A stretch of 64,000 bases of DNA. It comes from Paragyromitra xinjiangensis. Its lineage: Eukaryota; Ascomycota; Pezizomycetes; Pezizales; Discinaceae. The stretch lies in the NCBI GenBank assembly GCA_038503065.1, contig JBCAMK010000011.1:1-64000 (forward strand), written 5' to 3'. Both the position numbers and the translations under genes were made by a program. Positions 33,650 through 43,635 of this stretch are shown piece by piece (position 1 is the stretch's first letter; the number at the start of each line of letters is the position of its first letter). The notes below the pieces were generated by a model, which was not told the DNA's origin, did not search any database, and saw only the letters and a list, made by a program, of their open reading frames with translations.

Positions 33650-34081
33650 CTAGCAGTAGTCAGATCGTGACCTTTTTGCCCGGTGTCCTTCATCTTCTAC
33701 CGCAATGACAAACACTTTATTTATTGGTTGTAGTTGCGCATCGTGATACTCAAAATCCTCCAAAACTAACTGCTCGAAGACTTCGGACAGCAATGAAACA
33801 GTCTTTTTCAAACGTTTTCTGCTTCCTGACCGACTATGACGAAGCTCCTGCAAATCTTCGTGGAGTTTTCGAATCCTACGCCAAGCCATAGGGTTCTGCT
33901 GCATTTGCTGCTCAGCCAACAATCGATCATTCTCTTCCCGAACCTCTTTTGCTTCTTTTTTCGCTTGTCCAAAAAGAAACCTCAAGTCAGCACATTCTGA
34001 AACAAGCTTGTGGTAGTCCTCTTGGAGTTGGTCGTAGGGTATGCACGAGTCCCTATCTAAGCCTTGTAATTCAGAGCCCAT
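33650..34081 (-). CDS. Small coiled-coil protein (143 aa)
   Basis: A single open frame from an ATG at 34081 to TAG. After a short N-terminus comes an uninterrupted helix-forming region (KEAKEVREENDRLLAEQQ, later IRKLHEDLQELRHSRSGSRK) with heptad spacing, interrupted by MQQNP. The C-terminus is basic (HRAKRSRSDYC). A GTATGT donor-like string follows the stop directly, so a further exon cannot be excluded. No recognised family. It lies head to head with the low-complexity gene at 34433, with about 350 bp between starts. Confidence 0.6.
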   Translation of the reverse strand: MGSELQGLDRDSCIPYDQLQEDYHKLVSECADLRFLFGQAKKEAKEVREENDRLLAEQQMQQNPMAWRRIRKLHEDLQELRHSRSGSRKRLKKTVSLLSEVFEQLVLEDFEYHDAQLQPINKVFVIAVEDEGHRAKRSRSDYC

Positions 34082-34432
34082 TACTTAATTTCGATTTTGA
34101 CTGCATACAACTTGGGAAGAAAATAAAGGAAACGAAAGAAACACTTATACTCCAAGCTATCTCTTAGTGCATATCATATTATAGACGTGACATAATTTTG
34201 AGCCATGCATACTCTATGCTAGCTGTGTGGGTCTCTTTCAGTTTTGCAGGTAACGAGGATTTAAAATTACTTTTCGTGGCGGTTCAGTATTTCCCTTTTT
34301 ACCAAACTATTTTCGGTCAAAAACTAGGATGGCCATTAAACTACCTCGTGTTTCCCGCTGAAACATCTATTATCGCAATTTGCCATTATCGTCAAACCTA
34401 AGGTACACATTCGATCACATTCTACAATTGCG

Positions 34433-35232
34433 ATGGATATCACAGAGAAAACCTCAGAGGGATGCCTCGCAGAATATCTAGATGAATTCCTAGACGCGTA
34501 CGGCAGCGCCCCAGAGCTAGAGTATAGCATGGAAGAATACTTGAAGAGTTCAAGTGGCCTAGAAAACGCAAGCGGCACTGAGATCGAGGACGAAAGCAAT
34601 TCGCAGAATGTGGAGTACTCAAAAAACGAAGAATACTGGCAATTTCAACAGCAACCCAGGAGTCGTGAAGACTTAAGAGACGAAAAGTACTCGCGGGGCG
34701 GAGGGTACTCACAAAACGAGGAGTACTTGCAAAACAAAGAGTACTTGCAAGGCAAGGGCGAAGAGCACCCGCAAGACGAATGGTACTCGCAAAACGAAGA
34801 GTACTCACGAAACAAAGGATATCCGCGGGGTGAAAAGTACGTAGGGGGCAAAGAAGGCTCAGAAGATGGTCAGTACTCGCAAAACAGAGGATACTCCGCA
34901 GATAGGGAACTAGAAAACGAGAGGAGCTTGGGGAACAAAGAATACGTAACGTCTTTAGGTCAGTTAACTTCTTCACCCGAGCTGGGAAAATGCATGCTGA
35001 ATAGATCATATACATACAAACAGCTGCACAATCTTACGGAAGCGATTATAGTCCTTATATTCCGGATCCTAGGGATGCTATTGGCGATACTATTAAGTAT
35101 ATGCCGGGAACTATGCAGGAACTAGAAGAGAAACTGGTTCGTATGGAAAAGGAATTGTCTGCAGAAATCCGGAAGAGGGTTGCTGCAGAGCGAAAGCTAT
35201 TCCAAATCCAAGGAATAATATTAGATGGATAG
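34433..35232 (+). CDS. Tyr/Glu/Gln-rich repeat protein with C-terminal coiled coil
   Basis: The ATG at 34433 opens a frame with an acidic N-terminus. About 15 short imperfect repeats of six to seven residues follow (EEYSQN, EEYLQN, DEWYSQN types; roughly residues 60-165). A proposed 65-nt intron (34959-35023; GTCAGT donor, CAG acceptor, phase 1) moves into a frame coding SYGSDYSPYIPDPRDAIGD, then MQELEEKLVRMEKELSAEI, a clear coiled coil, ending at a TAG at 35230-35232. Without splicing the frame ends at 35123 in a hydrophobic stretch (IIVLIFRILGMLLAILLSI), which would make a tail-anchored form. The donor is non-optimal, so both forms deserve consideration. Function unknown; the composition resembles disordered, assembly-prone proteins. 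Confidence 0.55.
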
Positions 35233-35410
35233 TTTTGTACTGGGCGGAAATTCTTTAGGTTTCAGCGTTAACGTTGTGCTCTGCTATATATATATTGTGT
35301 TTGTTCTGATCCGCGTATACGTAATTAAGAGATGGCTTACGACTAGATTGATCTATTATCACAAGGTGAATAGAGTAGAAGACGAAATACAAATTGCTAA
35401 TGTGATCTAA
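35225..35410 (+). CDS. 61-codon membrane-segment ORF overlapping the previous stop
   Basis: The ATG at 35225 overlaps the upstream stop in the string ATGGATAG. The ORF encodes a hydrophobic helix (VVLCYIYIVFVLIRVYVI) followed by basic residues. The layout coiled coil then membrane segment matches the gene at 11568-13734, so this may be its displaced C-terminus after a frameshift or unrecognised intron rather than a separate gene. Confidence 0.35.
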   Translation: MDSFVLGGNSLGFSVNVVLCYIYIVFVLIRVYVIKRWLTTRLIYYHKVNRVEDEIQIANVI

Positions 35411-36565
35411 ATAATAGTAAAGGAAAGCAGAGGTCACTCACGCCCCTAAAAAATCCATCGCATTGCGCATGCTCGTGTCGCCTACCCTAACCCTACTGTC
35501 CACGTGACCACTATCCGGCACACCATCCGGGCAGATTTGCTTGTTATTTGGGGGGGGCGCAGCAGGTCCATTTAAATAATACAAATAATAACTAAAAAAA
35601 TAAGAAAGGAAATAATAGGAAAAGACTGCGAAAATAGCGACTGAAAAATAGTAGCAATCCAGACCCTATGCTGTGCCCTGCGTAACCACACACCCACTGG
35701 CGCTTAGGGGAAACGGAGAGCCCCCGCAGCCCACCAAGCTCTACTTAACTCACTGGAAAACCCCTGGCCGAGTAGCACGCTATTTTCCGTGCACCTATCT
35801 GTCAGCAAACCGGGTGCAGTCCCACACCATCATCGGTATCAGTTTAGGGTATCTTGTCTAAACAGCTACCTCCTCGAACTACTAAGCTCTCGAACTACCG
35901 AACGCCCGTGGGTGCCTGCTGAGTGAGGGCACTGAAGCATGTCCAGCCAATCGTATGATATCACAAGCAGTCAATCCAAATCGTCGGGACCCGTGACAAG
36001 CTGCTGGGCCTCAGGCCCGGAATATCATATTGTTAGCTTTCTCTCCTAAAATATTAAGGTAGGGGGAAGAAAACCTACTTTTATATAGAAAAACTACACC
36101 TAAGTCCAAGATGGTTGACAGGTTAATATAACGCAAAGTTTAAGAGAGAAAATAGTTAACACTTACCGTGAGAAGCCTAGAATCTCTAATCTCCGGTAGC
36201 CCATGGCTCAGCAGTTTGCTACGGTCCGGAGGGCTTGGATGGACTGCTAGTATATCACACTGCTTGGCATATGGACATGCTTCTCCTCACCCACCACTAG
36301 CACGGCGAGAGAACAGCCGAGAGAGTAGCTGAGAGATAACTATTCACACAATCCACACCTAAACGATCACGAGACGGGTAGGGTTAGCAACACCGATTAC
36401 CTCCATCAAAGTGCACGTAGATTCACAGCAGTCGACGGGTAGATCCATTAAAGCTAGGAGAGCTTGTTTTTGAGTAGGCCTTGGGTTTCTAGAGCTTCGT
36501 TAACAACGCTGGTCGATGTAGACGAGGAAGTAATTTACCTCATAACCGTTTCCCCCATTTTCACT
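35411..36565. other. Intergenic, no supported gene
   Basis: AT-rich runs (35570-35640) alternate with GC-rich DNA. Open frames are short and unsupported. A single CCCTAACCCTA near 35472-35490 is too short to call an interstitial telomere array. Confidence 0.45.
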
Positions 36566-38449
36566 CTAGTCACTGGAACTCGATCTCCATCCTAAAGCAT
36601 CACAATAGTACCAAGTACCATGTCCCGAGAAGATGTATATACCTAATAAATAGAATAAGAGAATAAGAATAAAAAAGGGCAATACAACCAATCGTAACTT
36701 TGATCTCCGTCTTGACCTCCACCCCCCATCATCCACCTTACTGCGCATGCTCCTTCTACCATCGGCCATGGTGTCCACCCAAGTTGCGGTAGATCTAGAT
36801 GCTAGGACAGTCGATCGCGGAGGAGCCGAGATAAGGGGCGAGGTAGGGAGCGTGACAGGGCCCTCGTGAAAGGGTGGCTGTTGGAAAGTACTTAGTATTC
36901 GTTGAGCAAACAAACCAAAAAAATCCCTGACTTACGATAGCTACAGTTTCCGAGATACTGGTTAGCTGTCCACGCACCGGCCACCTGAACCTCCGAAACT
37001 TTTTGCACGCCTCTCCATCCCGCAGATTCCATGCTACCCTTGGAGGCCTCACGCCTAATACTAATTTTTGGCTTCGCTTCCCTCTAGAGATCTTTTCTGG
37101 CCTCGACCCGCGAAGCTCTAGGGCTTTTATCTGAATTGGTGGATTGGCGTCTTTCGTGTTTCCGGTTATACTTGGCGTTGGACGGTTTTCTCCTCCGGTA
37201 GCTGGGGAGATTTCCGTAATTCGGGTAGGGATGTGGTGGGTCGTTGTCCATGGTTTAGTATGCTGTATGAGTGGGATTGGCTTCGAGAATGATCCTCTAC
37301 TTCTCTTCTTGTTATCATCGACAGAAGCCATAAACCGAACTCTCTTCGCAGGCTCCGGTAACACCTGCGGCTCTAGTAGCTCTTGCTTCCTTTTTAGGGT
37401 TGGCAAATTCTCAGCAAATCGTTGCATTGTTACCGTTCTCTTGACCACAGTCTCATCAATAACATCTTCAAAACTGCTAGCACGAGCTATCACTGCGCTC
37501 TCGGAATCGTCGACTGCCATATTCTCTAAATTGCTGATATTATTCCCCGAACCAGGCGCTGGGTCAGTACTTAATTTGTCCCCCGAATTCGAATCGTTGG
37601 GCACTTTTTCAAAATCGCTCGGCTCATCATCCTTGAGTTCTCGTATCTCTCCGTATGTAATAATATCAACTTTGCTCGTCTCACCATCAACTCCGCTCGT
37701 CTCATCATCAACTTCGCTCGTCTCATCATCAATGTCGCTCATCTCATCATCACCGTCATCGGCTGCCACTACTTCTTCGGATGGAGCACCATCGCCTGCT
37801 GCATACGCTTCTTCAAAAATAACAACACCATAATCATCTGTCTCATTGCCAAACTGGCGCAACGTCGCACGAAAGGTAATATCGACTACCTCCACCTCGT
37901 TGCTGTCTCCGGGCCCAAATTGTAGGTCAACGTCTGTCGGGCTTTCCGGATTGTCAATTACATTTCCAAGGGCAACGGTATCGTCTCCGGAACGAAATCC
38001 TGAATAGGCTTCTCCGACAACACTTTTCGAAGCGTTAACCGTATCTTCAACAGCATCTTCGACGGCATCATGAGAAACATCTAATGACGCCTTAGTGGTA
38101 TGCTTTCGCTAAGTCTAAGAAACAGGGATGATTTTCACCGATAAGACTTACCTACAAGCTGCCTATTCACACCAATACCTCCTGCACCACCCTTAGGATA
38201 AGAGCTTGAATCATCGCTCATCTCAACATCACCGACAACTTTCGTATGCTTGCTTCTCCGGCGTCTTCCGGCTCGCTTCTTAGAAACTTTACCTGTCTGG
38301 GCGCTATTGGTGGTCTTCGTAGGACGTTTCCTGGGTTGTATCGTCGGAACTTTTAGCTGTGAATAAACTAGAAGAAGATGTGCCCTAGAGTACTCGTGGC
38401 TAGACAAGATATTGCGTACAAAATTAAACCCGACCTTACATACGCACAT
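36566..38449 (-). CDS. Basic/acidic low-complexity protein with C-terminal membrane segment
   Basis: Exons (minus): possibly 38449-38444, then 38356-38156, 38108-36936, 36877-36566. The last intron (58 nt; GTAAGT, branch TACTAAG, acceptor CAACAG) is well supported. The second uses GTAGGT, because the GTAAGT four bases downstream breaks the frame. The first two-codon exon is speculative. The N-terminus is basic (SKKRAGRRRRSKHTK, a likely nuclear signal) followed by VEMSDDSSS. The middle has a ten-residue acidic repeat (DDETSEVDDETSGVDGETS). KRVRF lies further on. The C-terminus has one long hydrophobic helix (LRLVVLPFFILILLFYLLGIYIF region). The combination would suit an inner-nuclear-membrane protein, but that is inference only. 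Antisense frames over the acidic repeat are shadows. Confidence 0.6.
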
Positions 38450-38717
38450 AGATACCCCCGCTGGGCTATCGTGGTGCTACACTGTTGATTTTTTCTTATC
38501 TGAGACGAATTGGGTGCTGTTTTACACCCCTGGTCTACCCCTCTGTTTCCGGTTTGCAGACTCGAAATCACATTCTGAACAAATTACAACCTGTGTGCAA
38601 CCGGTTGTCAAGTCTGGCCAATTGAAAATTAAACCACAGCCGCAACGCCCACGCAGTACTCTTACCCAAGAATAAACTGATCAGAGCTAGGGTTTGGTAT
38701 CAACTCCTGCGATTTGA

Positions 38718-38983
38718 GAGCGAACGTTTACAATACCATGTCCGACCGGGGGGGTAAGTTTGCTATACCATGCCATACCATGTCAACGAAACCAGGGCTA
38801 GAGGGTTCGGGTTCAGTTTTAGAAGACCTTCTTTGGATATTTTATTTACACAGGAAGAAGGCAAACTCTCAAATAAAACTACATGTATTATTGTGGCCAC
38901 TTTCCCCCTTGTAGAAGGTTTGGTATGTCATGGTATAGCAAACTTACCCCCCCGGTCGGACATGGTATTGTAAACGTTCTCTC
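38718..38983. mobile_element. MITE with 9-bp target duplication GCGATTTGA
   Basis: The ends read GAGCGAACGTTTACAATACC and, inverted, GAGAGAACGTTTACAATACC. The inverted arms extend about 65 bp (ATGTCCGACCGGGGGG, TTTGCTATACCATG). GCGATTTGA flanks both sides (38709-38717 and 38984-38992). The 9-bp duplication fits a Mutator-like element. No coding capacity. Confidence 0.88.
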
Positions 38984-39172
38984 GCGATTTGACGCAACCT
39001 TCTGCACGATGCGAGGTCTCATGGCCCAGCTCAGCGATCATAAGCTTCCCAACGCCGTTGCGCCACCCAAACGCAGATTCGATTCGAGCCAGGGTACCTC
39101 CTTTACACCCCGCTTCTCGATCTATGAGACACGCATGCACATGGAGAGGTAAATTAAATCACGCAATACATA

Positions 39173-39608
39173 CAGTGCTTCCCTACCTACCGGCGCTCCC
39201 TTAGTAACGTCGTGGCATTTCGACCAGATTGCAACGCCCGAACTTTCCCAACAAACATTAGCAGGATGTGCTGAAAATTTATAGCATGATAGTACAATAT
39301 CTGGTGTATACTCTACTGGGTTCAGTTTGCATAAACTTTTTGGGCTTGGTGCTGTGTCTCTACCCTTGCAACCAAGTATTTTGGTCGCAGCCCTCAACAC
39401 AAGCTGGCACAAAACCCCAACTCCAGAGCTGGGCTATTGCAACCAGAAACAATTGCACACATTAGATTTTCTCCTATATTACTTTACTAATATTATTCTT
39501 CAACCTGAATTTTTTCAGATTTTTACGATTGTTTTTAGTGCTTCTAAAATTTAGTGGCCCAAACGCCGCGCCGTTACCGAGGGAACGCTGGTAGGTAGGG
39601 AAGCACTG
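39173..39608. mobile_element. Non-autonomous Tc1/mariner-like element
   Basis: The termini are CAGTGCTTCCCTACCTACC and its inverse GGTAGGTAGGGAAGCACTG. They are flanked by TA at 39171-39172 and 39609-39610. The CAGT...ACTG ends with a TA target duplication are the Tc1/mariner hallmark. The 436-bp body has no transposase. Confidence 0.82.
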
Positions 39609-39610
39609 TA

Positions 39611-40623
39611 TCCTAACCGAGCAGGAATTTATTTCCTGCGCTTGGGCCCAAAAACACTCCGCTTCAAACGCTAGAAGCGCCTGGAGCGTCTGGAGCGTCG
39701 GCCCCGCGCACACCCAGATCGTGTATATTCTGTTGGTTAGGATAGGCGAATTGGAAGTGTGGGGATACAAAGGACCAAACAACTTAATCACTTTGACGTG
39801 ATCGACTCAACTTAGGTTCATGACCCGTATCATGACCCTATTGACCCAACCCGGCTATAGCTAGTCATGTGAAATCACTCGCATTTACTCAAGCTAATAT
39901 TGAAGTAATAAGGTGAGATATTCGTTGCTTCTGTGGAAGGCTTGATATATTCGATAGAGAAGAAAGAAACGAAGAAGAGGCAGAAAGCCTCTGTATATAT
40001 ACAAGTAATCAACCAATCACAGCCCTTCCACCATATACCTCGCCGGTCAGCGCCTCCAGGCTCAAAGCAGCCTCAATTATACTGAATAGCCACCAGAATA
40101 ATCAACAGCCAAAGAAGCCCAAATCAGCAAGGAATAGTAAGAAACCTGAATAGTAGGAAAGCCTACGTATGCTATAGAAGCCTACGTAGGTGGATAAAAG
40201 AATAGAGCCAAATAGTAAGGAAAGGCCGGAAGTGGCACGAAAGGAAGTAAATATATCCAACAAATATTCATTTTTAGGTACAAAGCGTAAATTTCCCGTA
40301 AATTTCCCTAGATCCTATCGTACTCTACTCCCAGGCTCTTTTGGCGGGTTGTTGGCGGGTTGTTGGCGGGTCGTAGTGGGTCAATTCATACACGCATCCA
40401 GCCCCTTGGGCTATAGCAGCACACAAATAAACACTCCATAACATAAGAAAACATAAGTCGTAGTGAGTTGTTATATCGGACTAAACAGAAAAGCTTCTAT
40501 ATGTTAATCCACGCCGGGGCCGGGCACTTATAAGCAATTGGGGGTGTCACGTACCATAATCTTCAACCCGAAGTTATAGGGAGTTGATGTCTACAAACCC
40601 TCTGCACTTTGTATAAAGCGGAA
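39611..40623. other. Intergenic with possible LTR remnant and a retroelement tail
   Basis: Around 39900-40200 the sequence (GAAGAGGCAGAAAGCCTCTG, TATATATACAAGTAATCAACC, then GCCTACGTATGC and GCCTACGTAGG) looks like a solo LTR, but ends could not be set. The tail at 40384-40416 belongs to the dispersed non-LTR family. At 40350-40372 TTGGCGGGT is repeated three times. Confidence 0.35.
40384..40416 (-). mobile_element. 3' tail of the dispersed LINE/SINE family
   Basis: On the minus strand TATAGCCCAAGGGGCTGGAT then GCGTGTATGAATT, nearly the same as at 11110-11154. Confidence 0.55.
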
Positions 40624-40914
40624 TCACAACGGCATCCTCAAAAACCCGGTCTCGTCAAAAATTTCCACCATGGTAGGCGGATACATCGAGGAAACCACAA
40701 ATTCAACATTCCCTTGATCTCGGCATATGAACTTGCGATGGATGCAAGTATCCTGACCTTCGCTCCGAAGTCGATTGTAGTATCTCTTGATGTGCCTTCT
40801 TATCCTCGACGAAGTTTGTACATCACCCAATTCTGTCCCGATCACGGCCTCAGATTTGATTTCGAATTTATTGTAACGGCGAAGTTTCATCTTAGTGACA
40901 CGAACGGAAAGCAT
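40624..40914 (-). CDS. Small basic protein of unknown function (96 aa)
   Basis: The ATG at 40914 gives a 96-residue basic protein: VRVTKMKLRRYNKFEIK near the start and IRRHIKRYYNRLRSEG in the middle, ending ETGFLRMPL. The frame is open upstream to 40989 without an ATG in a better context. There is no recognised domain. A degenerate copy of its central part at 842-905 shows that the sequence was duplicated to the telomere-proximal zone. That supports it being, or having been, a real gene rather than a chance frame. Confidence 0.5.
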   Translation of the reverse strand: MLSVRVTKMKLRRYNKFEIKSEAVIGTELGDVQTSSRIRRHIKRYYNRLRSEGQDTCIHRKFICRDQGNVEFVVSSMYPPTMVEIFDETGFLRMPL

Positions 40915-41893
40915 ATTCGATAGAGAGGTAAAGCGAGAGGATTTAAGTGGTGGTATGTGTGATGTGTAGCAGGGAAGGGAAGAAATCACTGATCAAGGCG
41001 AGTACTGGGTTTTAATAGTGGTGACAGTCACAGTTGCTTCTCCCAACGCTCAGGACCAAAAAATGTATGCTTATATCGAGGCTATGCTTAGGTAATGTGG
41101 CCCACGGGGCAGCTCGAGGCGAGCTGGGGGGTATGTCTCAAGTCACTTCGTGCTCGTAGGGGGTCTACTTCAGGCTGCTCGAGCAATGGAGGGCTTGCCT
41201 CGAGGCATAGAAGTAGAGAGGTACTATTAAAGGCATCCTCTAAGTACAAATTATTGTTCAATACACTAGTAGCTAGTTAGGTAGCTATCTACTACTATCA
41301 TCTTGCTAGTCAGGTCTGCTGTACGGACTAAGGAGGTAGTTTCCGCGGGGGGTAGAGTGCTTCACTAAGAATATTCTTACGAAAAAATTCTTAGAGGGCG
41401 AGTATAAAGTTGTTGCGATAGCCGAAAAGGCTATCCCACCATGTCCTCGAGCTCTAGATGACATATTTAGGGGCATGACGCTTTATGATAGTGGTGTTGG
41501 TGGTGCTTGGCCAAGCACCAAAACTAGAATATTATATTAGGTGATGAGATAAATTCTCCACGACGCGCCTGGAGTGATATTTTTAAGCTCTATTAGGTGG
41601 CAGGGTTATCTCCACCAGGAACTTACTCGCCTATTTCATTATGTCCTGGGACACAAAGTGGGAAGGCTTTTGTATTTTGGTTTCTTATCGCTATATCTCT
41701 AAGTTTCTATTAATATATTGCTCTCCTCCGGCACGAGTATATGAAGCTCATAGCACACCTTACCACCTCTTCAACACCCCAACGAAATCGTCCAATACGG
41801 GAATTCTATTATAAAGTTACGACAGGTTTGTTACAACCTTCTCATTTATTTGGATCAAGATCTAACATCAGAATAGAATCCAAAACGAACGTC
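40915..41893. other. Intergenic, no supported gene
   Basis: CTCGAGG and GCTCGAG strings are clustered at 41100-41220, and TTCTTA(C/G) at 41370-41400. The frame of the next gene is open from 41741, but its better ATG is at 41894. Confidence 0.4.
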
Positions 41894-42523
41894 ATGTCAG
41901 ATTTCCCAGATTTCGAATTCGAAACAAACATCTCAGACGCGGAAACAATCAGAAACGAAATCACTACACAGCAAATCCATAAACTTACGACTCTCGCGAT
42001 CGAAACATCCGATATCATGATCATTCCACCTCTCATTTTCCCCGGACCCAGAGAACGAATCGCCCGCTACATCGATGATTATTGCGATGAGTGGGAGAGT
42101 ATCCGAGAGGGAAATGCTAGAGCTATAGATGCTATATACGACATTGTAGGTTCTTGTAACCTACGCGAGATTCACGATGAGCTGGCTGCCAGAGCTCAGA
42201 CTACGACTCTCATGGACGAAGCCATTCGATACGCCTTCGTCTCCGTGTATATCGCTTCGAAAGTCTGCACGGATAACCGTGCCCCGTACCCAACATCGCT
42301 CGTGAAAGCCCTGCGAATATATAGCAAGATGAGAAGAGCGTTCAAGCACTATCAACTTAACTATTGGAGATTTAGGGGGAGTGACCATTACCTTAGAGAG
42401 ACGCAGAGACCTAGAGGGATTAGGGTATTCATAACGGTGTTTTGGTCGAGTGTTTTGAGGATAATTGAGTTAGTCAAAGAGATCGGTCGGAAGGGATATG
42501 TTTATACAGGATTTCGTAGTTGA
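41894..42523 (+). CDS. Hypothetical helical protein (209 aa)
   Basis: The ATG at 41894 (MSDFPDFEFETNISDAE) starts an intronless frame. The same frame is open upstream to an in-frame ATG at 41741. The N-terminal third is acidic. The rest is predicted mostly helical, with IARYIDDYCDEWESI, LRIYSKMRRAFKHYQ and a C-terminal hydrophobic helix (IRVFITVFWSSVLRIIELV) followed by basic residues. The length and steady composition suggest a real gene. I do not recognise the family. Confidence 0.6.
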   Translation: MSDFPDFEFETNISDAETIRNEITTQQIHKLTTLAIETSDIMIIPPLIFPGPRERIARYIDDYCDEWESIREGNARAIDAIYDIVGSCNLREIHDELAARAQTTTLMDEAIRYAFVSVYIASKVCTDNRAPYPTSLVKALRIYSKMRRAFKHYQLNYWRFRGSDHYLRETQRPRGIRVFITVFWSSVLRIIELVKEIGRKGYVYTGFRS

Positions 42524-43635
42524 ATTTTGATGTCGCGCAATATAATACGTTTTCCAGAGTTCACGAACAACTGATCAGTGACTTGGGGGTATGCACGTAT
42601 ATATCAAAGATTTTTCTGCATTAGTGAACCTTATTAAAAGGAATAGGTTGAATCGATAAGTATAAACTTGATGAACCATACAAGAACTGTTAAACCTCTG
42701 GAACCTGATATAGTACTTCTGGTTTAGCTAAAAAGGTTTGATGCTTATTGGTCTAATACCACGAGCATCTGAGTATCTATTGGAACTTTGAAACTACATG
42801 TAGTGGCTTAGTGTTGGGCGAAAGCAGGATCGAGCGCGGCTTCTAAGTTTTCGAGCATTTGAGCTTGGGCTTGAATAGGCTCCCGAGCTACAGCGTAGAT
42901 ATTGTGTGTAAGTATGGGTTGTATCAAAGTGATGTCCCTGATCAATCGCTCTGTAGGTGGAAAGTGCCTAGCAACAAGACTAGGACTCATCTCTACCCGG
43001 TGTAGTTAACTCACTTTCTTGGATTGTGATTACTAATATTACATGTTAGAGGGCTCCGGCTCCCAAAAATGCTCGGGCGCTTCTTGGCTAGCTCAAGCCT
43101 GGAAATCTTTAAGCTTGAGCATGCTCATGAGCGCCCAGATTTCGTCCAACACTATAGTGGTTTTGAGGCTAGCTTAATTTTCCGAAGGAGTAATCGTGAG
43201 ATCCGAATTTAACCTCAAACGAAATAAGAGGAGCCGGCGAGGGGGTATCGGGACGAAAAAAGATTTCTATTTTAGGGATTGCGAAAACCTCTTGGAGCTA
43301 CACTTTCTGAGAAAATAATTAATAGTTTTTGCAAATGTAAAAATAAGAAAACACTCAACGATGTGCCCAATACCATTAATGCTAACTGCTGTTTCGAGGT
43401 GTGTATAAAGAAAGGTTTTTACGCCCCCGTCAGCTTTGCTATCAACACCCATCCATTACAAATCCCCTGCAATGGCCAATAACATGCTGGAGATCAGCAG
43501 GCGAGAGTTATCTGCCTTCTCAGATTCTATTCCTCACGCTACAAAGGGGCTATTTCAGCCATAGCAAGAGATCATCTGGTACGCTTTCCCCGAGTACCTT
43601 AAACTTAGTAAAAGCCTGTTACTAATCTAATATTT
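42524..43635. other. Intergenic; possible small ORF and lost first exon
   Basis: On the minus strand a 60-codon frame (42990-42808, ATG start, ending FAQH) is coding-like but unsupported. At 43472 an ATG opens MANNMLEISRRELSAFSDS and, after a one-base shift, ISAIARDHLVRFPEYLKL. That reads like a first exon of the following gene now out of frame. A homopurine/GA-rich stretch lies near 43250. Confidence 0.4.

Noticed and set aside
35472..35490. Interstitial telomere repeat (CCCTAACCCTA)
   Set aside because: Only about 1.5 units and of a different unit from the terminal array; expected by chance.
37144..37833. 229-codon open frame on the plus strand
   Set aside because: Antisense to the acidic repeat gene at 36.6-38.4 kb, whose splice sites and composition support the minus strand.
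39900..40200. Solo LTR
   Set aside because: Composition is LTR-like, but no TG...CA ends with a 4-6-bp duplication were found, so it is mentioned only as a possibility.
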